Source of the DNA: an uncultured Flavobacteriaceae bacterium
Lineage (GTDB): Bacteria > Bacteroidota > Bacteroidia > Flavobacteriales > Flavobacteriaceae
Length of the DNA: 64,000 nt
Direction of reading: 5' to 3'
Assembly: GCA_943842245.1 (NCBI GenBank)
Contig: CALTAJ010000002.1
Coordinates: forward strand, 707,596-771,595
Under the pieces are notes generated by a model. That model had not been told where the DNA came from. It was given only the letters and a program-made list of their open reading frames with translations, and did no database searches. The position numbers were made by a program, and so were the translations under genes. Below, in pieces: positions 1 to 8,620 of this stretch (its first letter is position 1; the number at the start of each line of letters is the position of its first letter).

Positions 1-389
1 TAAGAAGTTTCACGATCGCTTTTTAGGGATATAATAGCTTTATCTGGATTATCTGATGAAGATTCATTGCGCTCGCCTTGGCAATATTCACATGCTTCAT
101 CTCCAACACCACCTCCATTATCTAAAAAAGAAATGGCTAAAGATCTCAAATCTTCAATATCAGCTAGCTTTTCTTCAACAAGAAGTTGATCATTTTTACT
201 TACCAAAACAGTGAAAATATTTTTCTCTCTTGTTATGGGTGGGTCAACCTGGTCCTCTAAAGGAGGTAATTTTCGATTCAAACCACTATCAGTTTCAATT
301 GTAGTTGTAACCAAAAAAAAGATTAATAAAAGAAATGCAATATCCGCCATGGAACCTGCATTTACCTCAGGTGCTGATCTTTTAGCCAT
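1..389 (-). CDS. exbD: ExbD/TolR biopolymer transport protein, 3' end cut by window edge
   Basis: Inner-membrane partner of ExbB in the proton-driven motor that energises TonB-dependent receptors. The start ATG is at 387-389 and the frame is open to base 1, giving about 129 residues. It begins MAKRSAPEVNAGSMADIAF, followed by one hydrophobic segment (about residues 17-32) that carries the Asp of the ExbD family in 'ADIAFLLLIFFLV'. A periplasmic region follows. A Gly/Cys-rich stretch around residues 95-110 (GGGVGDEACEYCQGER) is typical of Bacteroidota ExbD proteins, as I remember them. It is the last of three same-strand genes (exbB, a membrane protein, exbD) with gaps of 22 and 3 bases, so an operon is likely. 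The C-terminus is missing only because the window starts here. Confidence 0.85.
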   Translation of the reverse strand, partial: MAKRSAPEVNAGSMADIAFLLLIFFLVTTTIETDSGLNRKLPPLEDQVDPPITREKNIFTVLVSKNDQLLVEEKLADIEDLRSLAISFLDNGGGVGDEACEYCQGERNESSSDNPDKAIISLKSDRETS

Positions 390-392
390 AGA

Positions 393-842
393 TTATCGTT
401 TAAGGATTTTCTTGGCTCCTGAAAAAACCATTGATAAGATTGCCAAAGATGCAAGTATGTAAAACATTCTTAATCCAGTTTCTACCCATCTTGATCCTGC
501 TGCAGAAAGCATTTCCCCGTCTTTCATCGGCGTCTCCACTCCAGTAGAAAGGACATATGCTAACCCTGTAACCACAAGGAAGCATCCAATAAAAATTAAA
601 GATTTTTTTAGTTTCTGAGGGCTAGATGCTAAATTTAAAAGAGAAAATAAAACCGTTACTATTACCGTAATCGAGAGAATTGCAATAGCAAGATTTACTA
701 ATGGAGTAACAGTTCCAAAGTCACCTGTACTTGCTAACATTTTGATTTCCTCATCTCCTGATCCTATTATCATAAATAAAAATATGACACCTAGTAAACC
801 AAAAACAGCACTAATAATTTTTACAATTGTTTGAATATTCAT
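393..842 (-). CDS. Four-helix membrane protein between exbB and exbD
   Basis: 149 residues with four predicted membrane segments, at about residues 7-28, 47-69, 81-100 and 124-142. The loop between segments 1 and 2 is acidic (GSGDEEIKMLAST) and the C-terminus is basic (GAKKILKR). I do not recognise a named domain. Its position, 22 bases after exbB and 3 bases before exbD on the same strand, makes co-translation with the ExbBD motor likely. Similar small membrane proteins occupy this position in other Bacteroidota. A structural or accessory role in the TonB motor is inferred from position only. Confidence 0.75.
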   Translation of the reverse strand: MNIQTIVKIISAVFGLLGVIFLFMIIGSGDEEIKMLASTGDFGTVTPLVNLAIAILSITVIVTVLFSLLNLASSPQKLKKSLIFIGCFLVVTGLAYVLSTGVETPMKDGEMLSAAGSRWVETGLRMFYILASLAILSMVFSGAKKILKR

Positions 843-864
843 GTGAATTGCTGTTAAAGATTAA

Positions 865-1626
865 TTATTTTTTATGCGCAACAAGTATATCTATCAGTGT
901 GATAGATGCATCTTCCATATCATTTACTATACTATCAATTTTTGCTACGATATAGTTGTAAAATACCTGAAGTATAATCGCAACAATAAGACCAAATACA
1001 GTTGTAAGAAGAGCTACTTTGATACCACCTGCAACAAGTGAAGGTTGCATATCACCAGCAGCTTCAATTTTATCAAAGGCCTGAATCATCCCAATTACAG
1101 TTCCCATGAATCCTAGCATGGGAGCTAAAGCTATAAATAACGAAATCCAAGATACATTTTTTTCAAGTTGACCCATTTGAACTCCTCCATAAGCAACAAC
1201 TGCTTTTTCAGCGCTTTCAACTCCTTCATTTACTCTATCTAATCCCTGATAGAAGATCGAAGCAACAGGTCCTTTTGTATTTCTACAAAATTCTTTAGCG
1301 GCATCAATCCCTCCTGAAGAAAGAGCTTCCTCTACACCTTCAGTTAATTTTTTAGAATTTGTTGTAGCTAAGTTTAAGAAAATAATTCTTTCAATAGAGA
1401 TAGCAAGACCAAGAATCAAGCAAATCAATACGATTCCCATAAAACCTGGACCACCTTCTATGAAGCGGCTTTTTAATTCTTGTGTAAACGAAGCTGATTG
1501 TTCAGGAGCTTCTTCATCTTGAATAATGGAAGATGCTACTGTTGTAGCTGTATTAGGAGTTGCTGTAGTTGCATTAGCTGTTGCTATGAAACCTAATAAA
1601 GTTAGGGTAAAAAGTAATTTTCTCAT
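865..1626 (-). CDS. exbB: ExbB/TolQ/MotA proton channel family protein
   Basis: 253 residues. The N-terminus looks like a cleavable signal (residues 1-19, ending ATANA). A polar Thr/Ala-rich stretch follows, then TM1 (61-84), TM2 (159-182) and TM3 (203-227). The MotA/TolQ/ExbB signature is in the TM2-TM3 part: 'APMLGFMGTVIGMIQAF' and 'VALLTTVFGLIVAIILQ'. The protein forms the inner-membrane stator that uses proton motive force to drive TonB, together with the downstream exbD. The long periplasmic N-terminus with a signal peptide is common in Bacteroidota ExbB and longer than in E. coli ExbB. It is the first gene of the exbB-membrane protein-exbD set; upstream are about 450 bases without a gene, so the promoter should lie there. 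Confidence 0.9.
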   Translation of the reverse strand: MRKLLFTLTLLGFIATANATTATPNTATTVASSIIQDEEAPEQSASFTQELKSRFIEGGPGFMGIVLICLILGLAISIERIIFLNLATTNSKKLTEGVEEALSSGGIDAAKEFCRNTKGPVASIFYQGLDRVNEGVESAEKAVVAYGGVQMGQLEKNVSWISLFIALAPMLGFMGTVIGMIQAFDKIEAAGDMQPSLVAGGIKVALLTTVFGLIVAIILQVFYNYIVAKIDSIVNDMEDASITLIDILVAHKK

Positions 1627-2082
1627 TTTAAATAATGTTTGTTCTTTTAATTAAATGCGGTTAAAGATAAAAAAAAATATACATCATATTAATTTTTGTA
1701 CATACTTCTACTTTTAGGATCATAAAGTAAAGGTTTTTTGTTCTATCACCAATGAATTTATATTATGCATAGATCTTCCAATATTTTAATTTTTTATTAT
1801 CCTAACAATAGTAAATTTTAATAATTACTTGAATTAAGATAGAACCAGGAATATTGTCTCACACCAATGGAATAAATTTATCAATAAAAGGGATTTAGTT
1901 AAAGTAGAGTTATTTAGTGTTTGATAAAATTTAATGTATGACCTTCACGTAAATTCAGTTTTTTGTAAATTGTTAGATCTAAAAGCTTGGAGTAAGTTCA
2001 AAGTAGTTTAGGATAGTAGAATAGAAAAGAGAATATAAGTGTTATTTAAGATTGCTTTTACATCAGTAGGTAAAGAGGATTA
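1627..2082. other. 456-base gap, no gene recognised
   Basis: AT-rich DNA between the divergent exbB and the broken acetyltransferase. No open frame of useful length, tRNA or clear inverted repeat was found. The exbB promoter should be at the left end; TATCTTTA on the minus strand near 1660 is only a partial match to the TAnnTTTG box. Next to a frameshifted gene, this may be decayed coding DNA, but I could not identify any remnant. Confidence 0.5.
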
Positions 2083-2566
2083 ATGGAACAAATTTACAAT
2101 AAGGATTTAATATTTAGAAAGGCAAGAAAAGGCGATATACCGAATATAGTAAAAATGTTAGCTGATGATGAACTTGGTTCCAAAAGAGAAGATTATAAAG
2201 TTCCATTACCAGCAGAGTTACTATGATGCATTCCAAAATATTTTTCAAGATAAAAACCAAGAATTAATCATTCTTGAGAATTTTAATAAAGAAATAATTG
2301 GTACACTCCAACTTACCTTTATACAATATTTAACATACCGAGGTGGTTTAAGGGCTCAAATCGAAGCAGTAAGAATTCAAAAGAAATTTAGAGGAAAGGG
2401 TTTTGGGAAAAGGATATTCAAATGGGCAATTAAAAGAAGTATAGATAAGGGGGCCCATTTGGTTCAATTAACGACTGATAAACAGAGACCTGATGCAATA
2501 GAGTTTTATAAAGCATTAGGATTCAGAGATAGTCATATGGGAATGAAATTAAATCTCTTGCAATAA
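2083..2566 (+). pseudogene. GNAT-family N-acetyltransferase, frameshifted
   Basis: The family transfers an acetyl group from acetyl-CoA to an amine. The ATG at 2083 opens a typical GNAT N-terminus (LIFRKARKGDIPNIVKML...LGSKREDY) that hits a TGA at about 2227. The rest of the domain continues in the next frame: YYDAFQNIF, then the acetyl-CoA loop 'IQKKFRGKGFGKRIF' (Q/RxxGxG/A type), then 'AIEFYKALGF'. Removing one base near 2212 joins the two parts as P-L-P-Q-S-Y-Y-D-A-F, which fits the family ('PLPQSYY'-like). The full product would be about 160 residues. An internal ATG at 2165 would give a 133-residue protein starting in the wrong frame and lacking strand 1. It could be a true pseudogene, a sequencing or assembly error, or rarely recoding. 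No slippery run is present at the junction. Confidence 0.8.
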
Positions 2567-2842
2567 GTATTGAGTAAGAATGAGAGCTAATGTAAAAAAA
2601 AGGATTTCTTGGTAAAAAGGAAATAGAATTTAGAATAAATAGGGATGGGAATCAAGTTAGAAGTTGGGGTTGATAACAATCCCATTCAATACAACAATCC
2701 TATGGATTATGAGTTGGGACATGAGTTAGCACAGACTAAATCTTTGATTTATAAAAATGAGTTTATATTAAATTTAAGATATAAATTAAAAATTTATAAT
2801 AGAGGGTTTTACTTAAATGGATTAAATGGTTTGGAATAAAAT

Positions 2843-2992
2843 CTATTTTTTAAATACTTTAATCAAAAAGTAAATACCCAAAAAACTTAACCCTGTAATA
2901 AGTAAATATTGAGCATACTGCCAAGACATAAGTTTAAATAAAATAGCGAATGAAGTAATCGAAAGTCCTAGATACTTAAGTTTGGTTAACAT
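2843..2992 (-). CDS. Small two-helix membrane protein (49 aa)
   Basis: A short frame of 49 codons with ATG at 2990-2992 and TAG at 2843-2845. The sequence starts MLTKLKYLGLSITSFAILF, has a hinge 'KLMSWQYAQ', then a second hydrophobic segment 'YLLITGLSFLGIYFLI' and a basic end VFKK. The hydrophobic hairpin with an 'LFKLMSW' turn resembles the N-terminal membrane hairpin of the gliding/T9SS motor protein GldL, without its cytoplasmic domain. This likeness is by eye only. It stands alone between the broken acetyltransferase and tRNA-Ser, on the same strand as the tRNA. The regular hydrophobic pattern and basic ends argue for a real gene, but with only 49 codons it could be chance. Confidence 0.55.
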   Translation of the reverse strand: MLTKLKYLGLSITSFAILFKLMSWQYAQYLLITGLSFLGIYFLIKVFKK

Positions 2993-3026
2993 ATTAATTA
3001 AGTTTATAAATCAAAATGTATGTTAG

Positions 3027-3116
3027 CAGAGAGGAAGGGATTCGAACCCTCGATTCCAATGCAATTGGAATACACGCTTTCCAAGCGTGCGCCTTCGACC
3101 ACTCGGCCACCTCTCT
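3027..3116 (-). tRNA. tRNA-Ser (GGA)
   Basis: A complete 90-base cloverleaf on the minus strand. The acceptor is AGAGAGG/CCTCTCT, the D arm GTGGCCGAGTGGTCGAAGGC, and the anticodon stem CACGC/GCGTG has loop TTGGAAA, giving anticodon GGA. A long variable arm (ATTCCAATTGCATTGGAAT) is typical of class II tRNA-Ser. The T arm holds GGTTCGAATCC. The discriminator is G. The 3' CCA is not encoded. Confidence 0.97.
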
Positions 3117-3166
3117 ATAATTTGCAAGTCAAATAAAGTAAAAAATTATCTTTTTTTTAAAATAAA

Positions 3167-3955
3167 CTACTTTTTAATTTTTAAATTTTCAGTTTTAAAA
3201 ACCTGCAATACATTTTCAGTAGTTTTAGCTGCTACTTCTTCTAACGAAAGTTGGTAACATTCTGCAATTTTATCTAAAATTAAAGGTAAGTATGAACTTT
3301 CATTTCTTTTTCCTCTATGGGGTTTTGGTGATAAATATGGTGAGTCAGTCTCTAAAACAATAGATTCCAATGGTAATTCATGTAAAAACTTATCGATTTT
3401 TCCATTCTTATAAGTAACCACACCTCCAATTCCTAACTTAAAATTTAAATCTATAGCTTGTTTCGCTTGAATTAATGTTCCAGTGAAACAATGAAATACT
3501 CCAAAAAGTTTAGGTGATCGATGCTGATCTAGAACTTCAAAAACCTGATCAAATGCCTCTCTACAATGTATAACGATAGGTAACTCATATTGCTTTGCCC
3601 ATTCAATTTGCTTTGAAAAAGCTTTTTGTTGATGTTTTAAAAATGATTTATCCCAATACAAATCAATTCCAATTTCACCAATGGCACAAAAAGAACGTGT
3701 TTTAAGTTGAGTGAAAACTTTTTCTAATTCCTCTTCCATATTTTCTTTAACATGGCAAGGATGTAAACCTGCCATCAAACTGACATGCTTGGGGTAGCGT
3801 TTTTCTAATGCATACATTCGCTTAATATAAGAACTATCTATTGCAGGGATAATGAAATAATTAACACCCACAGCCATAGCACGTTCAATAACTTCCTTTT
3901 GATCAGTATCAAAAGCATCGACATAAAGATGAGTATGGGTATCAATTAAATACAT
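3167..3955 (-). CDS. tatD: TatD family metal-dependent deoxyribonuclease
   Basis: 262 residues, the full TatD length. Metal ligands are visible in the amidohydrolase-type TIM barrel: HxH at His7/His9 (DTHTHLY), Glu94 (GEIGIDLY), His130 (IVIHCRE), His155 (FHCFTG) and Asp204 (LETDSPYLSP). Proteins of this family are magnesium-dependent 3'-5' DNases linked to DNA repair; some act on D-tyrosyl-tRNA or as general hydrolases. A minus-strand TAACTTTG at 3969-3976 just upstream could be the -7 box. The next gene on the plus strand diverges, sharing a 79-base gap. Confidence 0.92.
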   Translation of the reverse strand: MYLIDTHTHLYVDAFDTDQKEVIERAMAVGVNYFIIPAIDSSYIKRMYALEKRYPKHVSLMAGLHPCHVKENMEEELEKVFTQLKTRSFCAIGEIGIDLYWDKSFLKHQQKAFSKQIEWAKQYELPIVIHCREAFDQVFEVLDQHRSPKLFGVFHCFTGTLIQAKQAIDLNFKLGIGGVVTYKNGKIDKFLHELPLESIVLETDSPYLSPKPHRGKRNESSYLPLILDKIAECYQLSLEEVAAKTTENVLQVFKTENLKIKK

Positions 3956-4034
3956 AATATTTTATCAACAAAGTTAGTTAAAGTCTCAAAACCATTCATT
4001 TATTCATAAGGAAGACTTATTTTTATTCTTAACT

Positions 4035-4442
4035 ATGAATTCTAGATTTTTCACAAAGCTAAATTTGTCTAAAACAAAACATCTTTTGTGTAAAGCAAAG
4101 ATTAATGGAAAAACTGCCAAGCTACTTATTGACACAGGAGCATCTAACAGTTGTATTCATTCGGAGCTAAAAGAATATTTCAACTTAAAAGAAAAAGGAG
4201 ACCCTTTTGATGCAGCAGGAGCTAGTGAAGGAAAAATGCAAGCTGTTATGACATTAGAATGTAAAATCCAAATGGGTAGAAGCTTCAAAGGAAATCAAGC
4301 TTTTGTTTTAATAGATTTAAATCATGTGAATGCAACTCTGAATTCTCAGGGTGCTGTAAAAATTGATGGTATAATAGGTGCCGATTTTTTAAAAAGTAAT
4401 AAGGCTATAATTGACTATTCTTTACGTAAGTTATTTTTATAA
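4035..4442 (+). CDS. Retropepsin-like aspartic protease (clan AA)
   Basis: 135 residues. The active-site motif is '[12 protein letters not shown]' with Asp33-Thr34-Gly35. Near the C-terminus '[12 protein letters not shown]' provides the hydrophobic-hydrophobic-Gly motif of retropepsins, here IIG. This is one retropepsin half, so the active enzyme should be a homodimer like viral proteases. No signal peptide or membrane segment is seen, so it should be cytoplasmic. Substrate unknown. The stop codon abuts the stop codon of the convergent sucB gene (TTATAA at 4437-4442), so the two coding regions overlap by 6 bases. Confidence 0.8.
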   Translation: MNSRFFTKLNLSKTKHLLCKAKINGKTAKLLIDTGASNSCIHSELKEYFNLKEKGDPFDAAGASEGKMQAVMTLECKIQMGRSFKGNQAFVLIDLNHVNATLNSQGAVKIDGIIGADFLKSNKAIIDYSLRKLFL

Positions 4443-5651
4443 CTCAAAAGCCTTTTCAGGATTATCATCCATCAAAAGTTCTTTTGGGTTTTCTAGAGCT
4501 TCTTTAATTGCAACTAAAAAACCTACTGACTCCTTACCATCAATAATTCTATGGTCATATGAAAGTGCTAAGTACATCATTGGTCGTATTTCTACTTTTC
4601 CGTCAATAGCAACAGGTCTTTGAATGATGTTATGCATTCCTAAAATTCCTGATTGAGGCGGATTAATAATTGGCGTTGACAACATAGAACCGAATACTCC
4701 TCCATTAGAAATAGTAAAAGTACCTCCAGTCATATCGTCCACAGTAATTTTCCCATCACGAGCTTTAACTGCCAAACGACCTATCTCTTTTTCTATTCCT
4801 GAAAAACTTAATAATTCTGCATTACGCACTACAGGAACCATAAGTCCTTTGGGGCCTGATACTGCAACGCTTATATCGCAATAGTCGTATGATATCTTAT
4901 AATCACCATCCATCATTGAATTGACATCAGGATAAAGCTTTAAAGCACGAACAACAGCTTTGGTAAAAAAACTCATGAAGCCAAGTTTTGCCTTATGTTT
5001 TTTTAAAAATTCATCTTTAAATACATTGCGGACTTTAAAAACTTCTGCCATGTCAACCTCGTTGAAGGTCGTCAGCATTGCAGTTTCATTTTTAGCATCT
5101 ACTAGGCGTTCAGCAACTTTTCTTCTTAGCATAGAAAGCTTAGATCTATTTTGATTTCGCTCGCCCCAATCTGGCTGAGTTCCCATTGATGGAACTGCTT
5201 TTACAGCGTCATTTTTTGTAATTCGACCTCCTCTTCCTGATCCTTTTACCTCATTAATTGAAATCCCTTTTTCATTCATGATTTTTTTAGCTGCAGGAGA
5301 AGGAGATTGAGCCGCATAGCTTGACTCAACAATTGGAGTTTGTAAATCTATTTTAGGAGATTCGGCTTTAATCTTATCAGTTTTATTGTCTTTTGTCTCA
5401 GAGGCACTGGCATTACCTTCTGAATCAATAAGGCAAACAACAGCACCCACTTCAACTGCATCACCTTCTTCCGCTTTTAAAGTAATTGTACCGCTTATCT
5501 CAGCAGGAAGTTCAAGGGTAGCTTTGTCCGAATCTACTTCTGCAATTGCTTGATCTTTTTCCACATAATCCCCATCTGAAACTAGCCACTGAGCTATTTC
5601 AACTTCTGTAATAGATTCTCCCGGAGAAGGTACCTTCATTTCTAAAATCAT
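4437..5651 (-). CDS. sucB: 2-oxoglutarate dehydrogenase E2 (dihydrolipoyl succinyltransferase)
   Basis: The E2 core of the 2-oxoglutarate dehydrogenase complex (TCA cycle): it moves the succinyl group from E1 to CoA through a lipoyl arm. The 404 residues hold one lipoyl domain (about 1-76, lipoylated Lys43 in [10 protein letters not shown]), an acidic Ser/Ala/Lys linker, the peripheral subunit-binding domain (about 115-150, '[13 protein letters not shown]...[11 protein letters not shown]'-like), and the catalytic domain (about 175-404) with 'SYDHRIIDG' (His367). One lipoyl domain is typical of SucB rather than AceF. The gene starts 3 bases after sucA stops, so translational coupling is likely. 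Its stop abuts the retropepsin stop. Confidence 0.95.
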   Translation of the reverse strand: MILEMKVPSPGESITEVEIAQWLVSDGDYVEKDQAIAEVDSDKATLELPAEISGTITLKAEEGDAVEVGAVVCLIDSEGNASASETKDNKTDKIKAESPKIDLQTPIVESSYAAQSPSPAAKKIMNEKGISINEVKGSGRGGRITKNDAVKAVPSMGTQPDWGERNQNRSKLSMLRRKVAERLVDAKNETAMLTTFNEVDMAEVFKVRNVFKDEFLKKHKAKLGFMSFFTKAVVRALKLYPDVNSMMDGDYKISYDYCDISVAVSGPKGLMVPVVRNAELLSFSGIEKEIGRLAVKARDGKITVDDMTGGTFTISNGGVFGSMLSTPIINPPQSGILGMHNIIQRPVAIDGKVEIRPMMYLALSYDHRIIDGKESVGFLVAIKEALENPKELLMDDNPEKAFEL

Positions 5652-5654
5652 GTT

Positions 5655-8438
5655 CTATTTGTTTGGTTTCTTTTTAAAATTGTCTTGTTTTGGGTCAAAA
5701 ACATAATCAATTACTTGTTGATGTCTTCGTTTAAAACGAACTGCACTACCTGCCGCAGGAGTTCCATAATATCTTCTTGTAGCAGGTCGAAAACTCTGGG
5801 CTTTTGGCATATGTAATAATAAAAAACTCCATGCTCCCATATTTCTTGGTTCCTCTTGGGCCCATACAATATCTTTTGTTTGATTGTATACCTCTATAAC
5901 TGCATCAATTTCTCTAATTGGTAATGGAAATAATTGCTCTAATCGGACTAAAGCAACATCCATTCTCCCTTTCTCTTCACGAGCTTTAAATAAATCATAA
6001 TAAAATTTACCAGAACAAAAAACAAGTGTTTTAACTTCTTTAGGAGTAATCAGTGTATCATCAATTAGAGCTCGGAAATTTCCTTTAATAAATTCAGCTT
6101 TTGAAGACGTAGCTAGTGGGTGTCGAAGTAAACTCTTAGGTGTAAAAACCACTAGAGGCTTACGATAATTAGTTTTCATTTGCCTTCTTAGTAGATGAAA
6201 CATATTAGCTGGATTTGTGCAATTTGCAACAAATATGTTGTCCTTAGCACAAAGTTGTAAATAGCGCTCCATTCTTGCTGACGAGTGTTCTGCTCCTTGT
6301 CCTTCATAACCATGAGGGAGGAGTAAAACAATTCCATTTTGAATTTTCCATTTATCCTCAGCAGAAGAGATATATTGATCTAACATTATTTGTGCGCCAT
6401 TAGAAAAATCACCAAATTGAGCTTCCCAAAGCGTTAAAGTATTTGGGCTTGCCATTGCGTAGCCATAGTCAAATCCTAAAACTCCATATTCAGATAATAA
6501 AGAATTGTAAATACTAAAATCACCTTGTTCTTTAGGTTTTATGTTGTTGAGTAGAATAATCTCTTGCTCTGAATTTTCTGATTTAATTACAGCATGCCTA
6601 TGAGAAAAAGTACCACGTTCAACATCTTGACCTGAAAGACGAACGTTGAATCCCTCTTGTAAAAGGGTTCCATATGCAAGAAGTTCACCCATAGCCCAAT
6701 CTAATTTATCTCGATCGAAATACATTGCTTTTCGATCTGAAATAAGCCGTTCTGTTTTGCGTAAAAAGTTGTGTTCTTTTGGCAATTCAGTAATCCCTTT
6801 TGCTGTACTATCAAGTAATTTTTCAGAAACTGAGGTGTCAAAAGTTTTTAACATTTCTTCTTCTTCTACCCTACTAAAAGATTTCCACTCGTCTTCCATA
6901 AATGGAGTAATTACGGTATTTTCAATTTTTCTTGAGCCTTCTAATTTATCTTCTAAGTCTGATTTATAGTTTTGTTCTAAGTCTTTAACATATTGATCGT
7001 CAATCAATCCTGCAGTTTTTAATTCTTGTGCATAAATATCTCGTGGATTATTATGTTTGGCTATAGCTTTATAGAGCTGTGGTTGAGTGAAACGTGGTTC
7101 GTCTCCCTCATTATGGCCATATTTTCTATAGCCTAATAAATCAATAAAGACATCCTGTCCAAATCTCATGCGAAAATCAAGAGCAAAAAGTGTAGCATGG
7201 ACAACAGCTTCGGCATCATCTGAATTAACATGAAGCACTGGAGATAAAGTTACCTTGGCTACGTCCGTGCAATAAGTACTTGAACGAGCATCTAAATAAT
7301 TGGTGGTAAATCCAATTTGATTATTTACCACAATATGAATGGTTCCTCCAGTTGAATAACCTTTTAATTTAGCCATTTGAACTATTTCGTATGGAAGCCC
7401 TTGTCCAGCGATTGCAGCATCTCCATGAACTACAATAGGTAGAACTTTGTTTGTATCACCCTTAAATTTATTTTCAAGTTTCGCACGAGTAATTCCCTCT
7501 ACTACAGCCCCAACGGTTTCTAAATGAGATGGATTTGGAGCAATATTCATATTTATTTGCTTTCCATTATTAGTAACTCGTTGTGATGTCCAACCTAAGT
7601 GATACTTTACATCACCATCAAAAACAACTTCCTCATAATCTTTTCCATCAAACTCATTAAAGATGTCTTGTGTGGACTTACCAAATATATTAGCTAAAGT
7701 GTTAAGACGACCCCTATGTGCCATACCCATGACAAATTCCTTTACTCCTTTATTTGCTGCGGACTCTATCACTGCATCCAAAGCTGGAATCAAAGACTCG
7801 CCTCCTTCTAAGGAGAAACGTTTTTGACCTACGTATTTGGTATGCAGAAAGTTTTCAAAGCTAACGGCTTGATTTAGCTTTCTAAGAATATGTTTTTTCT
7901 GATCTTTAGAAAAAGCAGGGTGGTTATCATTAATGTTCAACCTATTTTGAATCCAGTTTAATTTTTCTGGATTTCGAATATACATATACTCTACTCCTAT
8001 AGAATCACAATAAATACGTTCTAAATGCTCTATTATTACACTTAAAGAACTTGGACCTATTCCCATTATTTCCCCAGCATTGAAAACTATTTTTAAATCA
8101 GCTTGACTTAAACCAAAATTTTCAATGTTTAAAGTGGGGGAATACTTTCTTCGATCTCGAACTGGATTGGTCTTTGTAAACAAATGTCCTCGGGAACGAT
8201 AGCCATCAATTAACTTAACAACACGAAACTCTTTTTGCAGGTGTTGTGGGACCTCGACTTCGGTGCTTTCGACTGTATTGTTCGAATCAGTAGTACTATT
8301 ACTTTCCAAGCCAAAGTCAAAGCCTTGAAAGAATGTCCTCCAGCTGGGTTCTACACTATCAGGATGCTGTAAGTATTGGTCGTACAGTTCAGCAAAATAT
8401 GCCGTATGGGCAGTATTTAAAAATGAATAATTATCCAT
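5655..8438 (-). CDS. sucA: 2-oxoglutarate dehydrogenase E1
   Basis: The thiamine-diphosphate-dependent decarboxylase of the 2-oxoglutarate dehydrogenase complex. 927 residues, close to the 933 of E. coli SucA. Family marks: N-terminal 'YFAELYDQYLQHPDSVEPSWRTFF' (the E2-binding helix region), 'MGMAHRGRLNTLANI', 'HLGWTSQR', the ThDP-binding 'VVHGDAAIAGQGLPYE...GGTIHIVVNNQIGFTT', 'RKYGHNEGDEPRFTQP', and the C-terminal 'QEEPRNMGAWSF'. It is first in a two-gene operon with sucB. E3 is not in this window. Confidence 0.96.
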   Translation of the reverse strand: MDNYSFLNTAHTAYFAELYDQYLQHPDSVEPSWRTFFQGFDFGLESNSTTDSNNTVESTEVEVPQHLQKEFRVVKLIDGYRSRGHLFTKTNPVRDRRKYSPTLNIENFGLSQADLKIVFNAGEIMGIGPSSLSVIIEHLERIYCDSIGVEYMYIRNPEKLNWIQNRLNINDNHPAFSKDQKKHILRKLNQAVSFENFLHTKYVGQKRFSLEGGESLIPALDAVIESAANKGVKEFVMGMAHRGRLNTLANIFGKSTQDIFNEFDGKDYEEVVFDGDVKYHLGWTSQRVTNNGKQINMNIAPNPSHLETVGAVVEGITRAKLENKFKGDTNKVLPIVVHGDAAIAGQGLPYEIVQMAKLKGYSTGGTIHIVVNNQIGFTTNYLDARSSTYCTDVAKVTLSPVLHVNSDDAEAVVHATLFALDFRMRFGQDVFIDLLGYRKYGHNEGDEPRFTQPQLYKAIAKHNNPRDIYAQELKTAGLIDDQYVKDLEQNYKSDLEDKLEGSRKIENTVITPFMEDEWKSFSRVEEEEMLKTFDTSVSEKLLDSTAKGITELPKEHNFLRKTERLISDRKAMYFDRDKLDWAMGELLAYGTLLQEGFNVRLSGQDVERGTFSHRHAVIKSENSEQEIILLNNIKPKEQGDFSIYNSLLSEYGVLGFDYGYAMASPNTLTLWEAQFGDFSNGAQIMLDQYISSAEDKWKIQNGIVLLLPHGYEGQGAEHSSARMERYLQLCAKDNIFVANCTNPANMFHLLRRQMKTNYRKPLVVFTPKSLLRHPLATSSKAEFIKGNFRALIDDTLITPKEVKTLVFCSGKFYYDLFKAREEKGRMDVALVRLEQLFPLPIREIDAVIEVYNQTKDIVWAQEEPRNMGAWSFLLLHMPKAQSFRPATRRYYGTPAAGSAVRFKRRHQQVIDYVFDPKQDNFKKKPNK

Positions 8439-8620
8439 GTAGTTGGTTCAGTGCTAAATCTTAGTGTTAAAATTACAAATTTTGCATTAAGCGTCTTGCC
8501 ATTTCTATAAAAATAGTATCTTTTTTAATTGATTTTTTTTTAGATAATAAAATGAAATAGTGAACAACTTTTTTGAAAAATGTGCTTTTTAAAGGGGAAC
8601 ATTTTAATATCTTTTCTCTC

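Noticed and set aside
2645-2839. 64-codon frame after the broken acetyltransferase
   Set aside because: No family likeness, odd composition (repeated NNPxxYNN and YNRG stretches), and it follows a decayed gene. Probably chance or remnant.
6646-6969. Plus-strand frame of 107 codons inside sucA
   Set aside because: Overlaps a clear, conserved enzyme on the other strand; composition is that of a shadow frame.
8573-8620. Longer start for umuC
   Set aside because: The 16 extra residues do not fit UmuC, whose conserved start MFALVDCNNFY begins at 8621.
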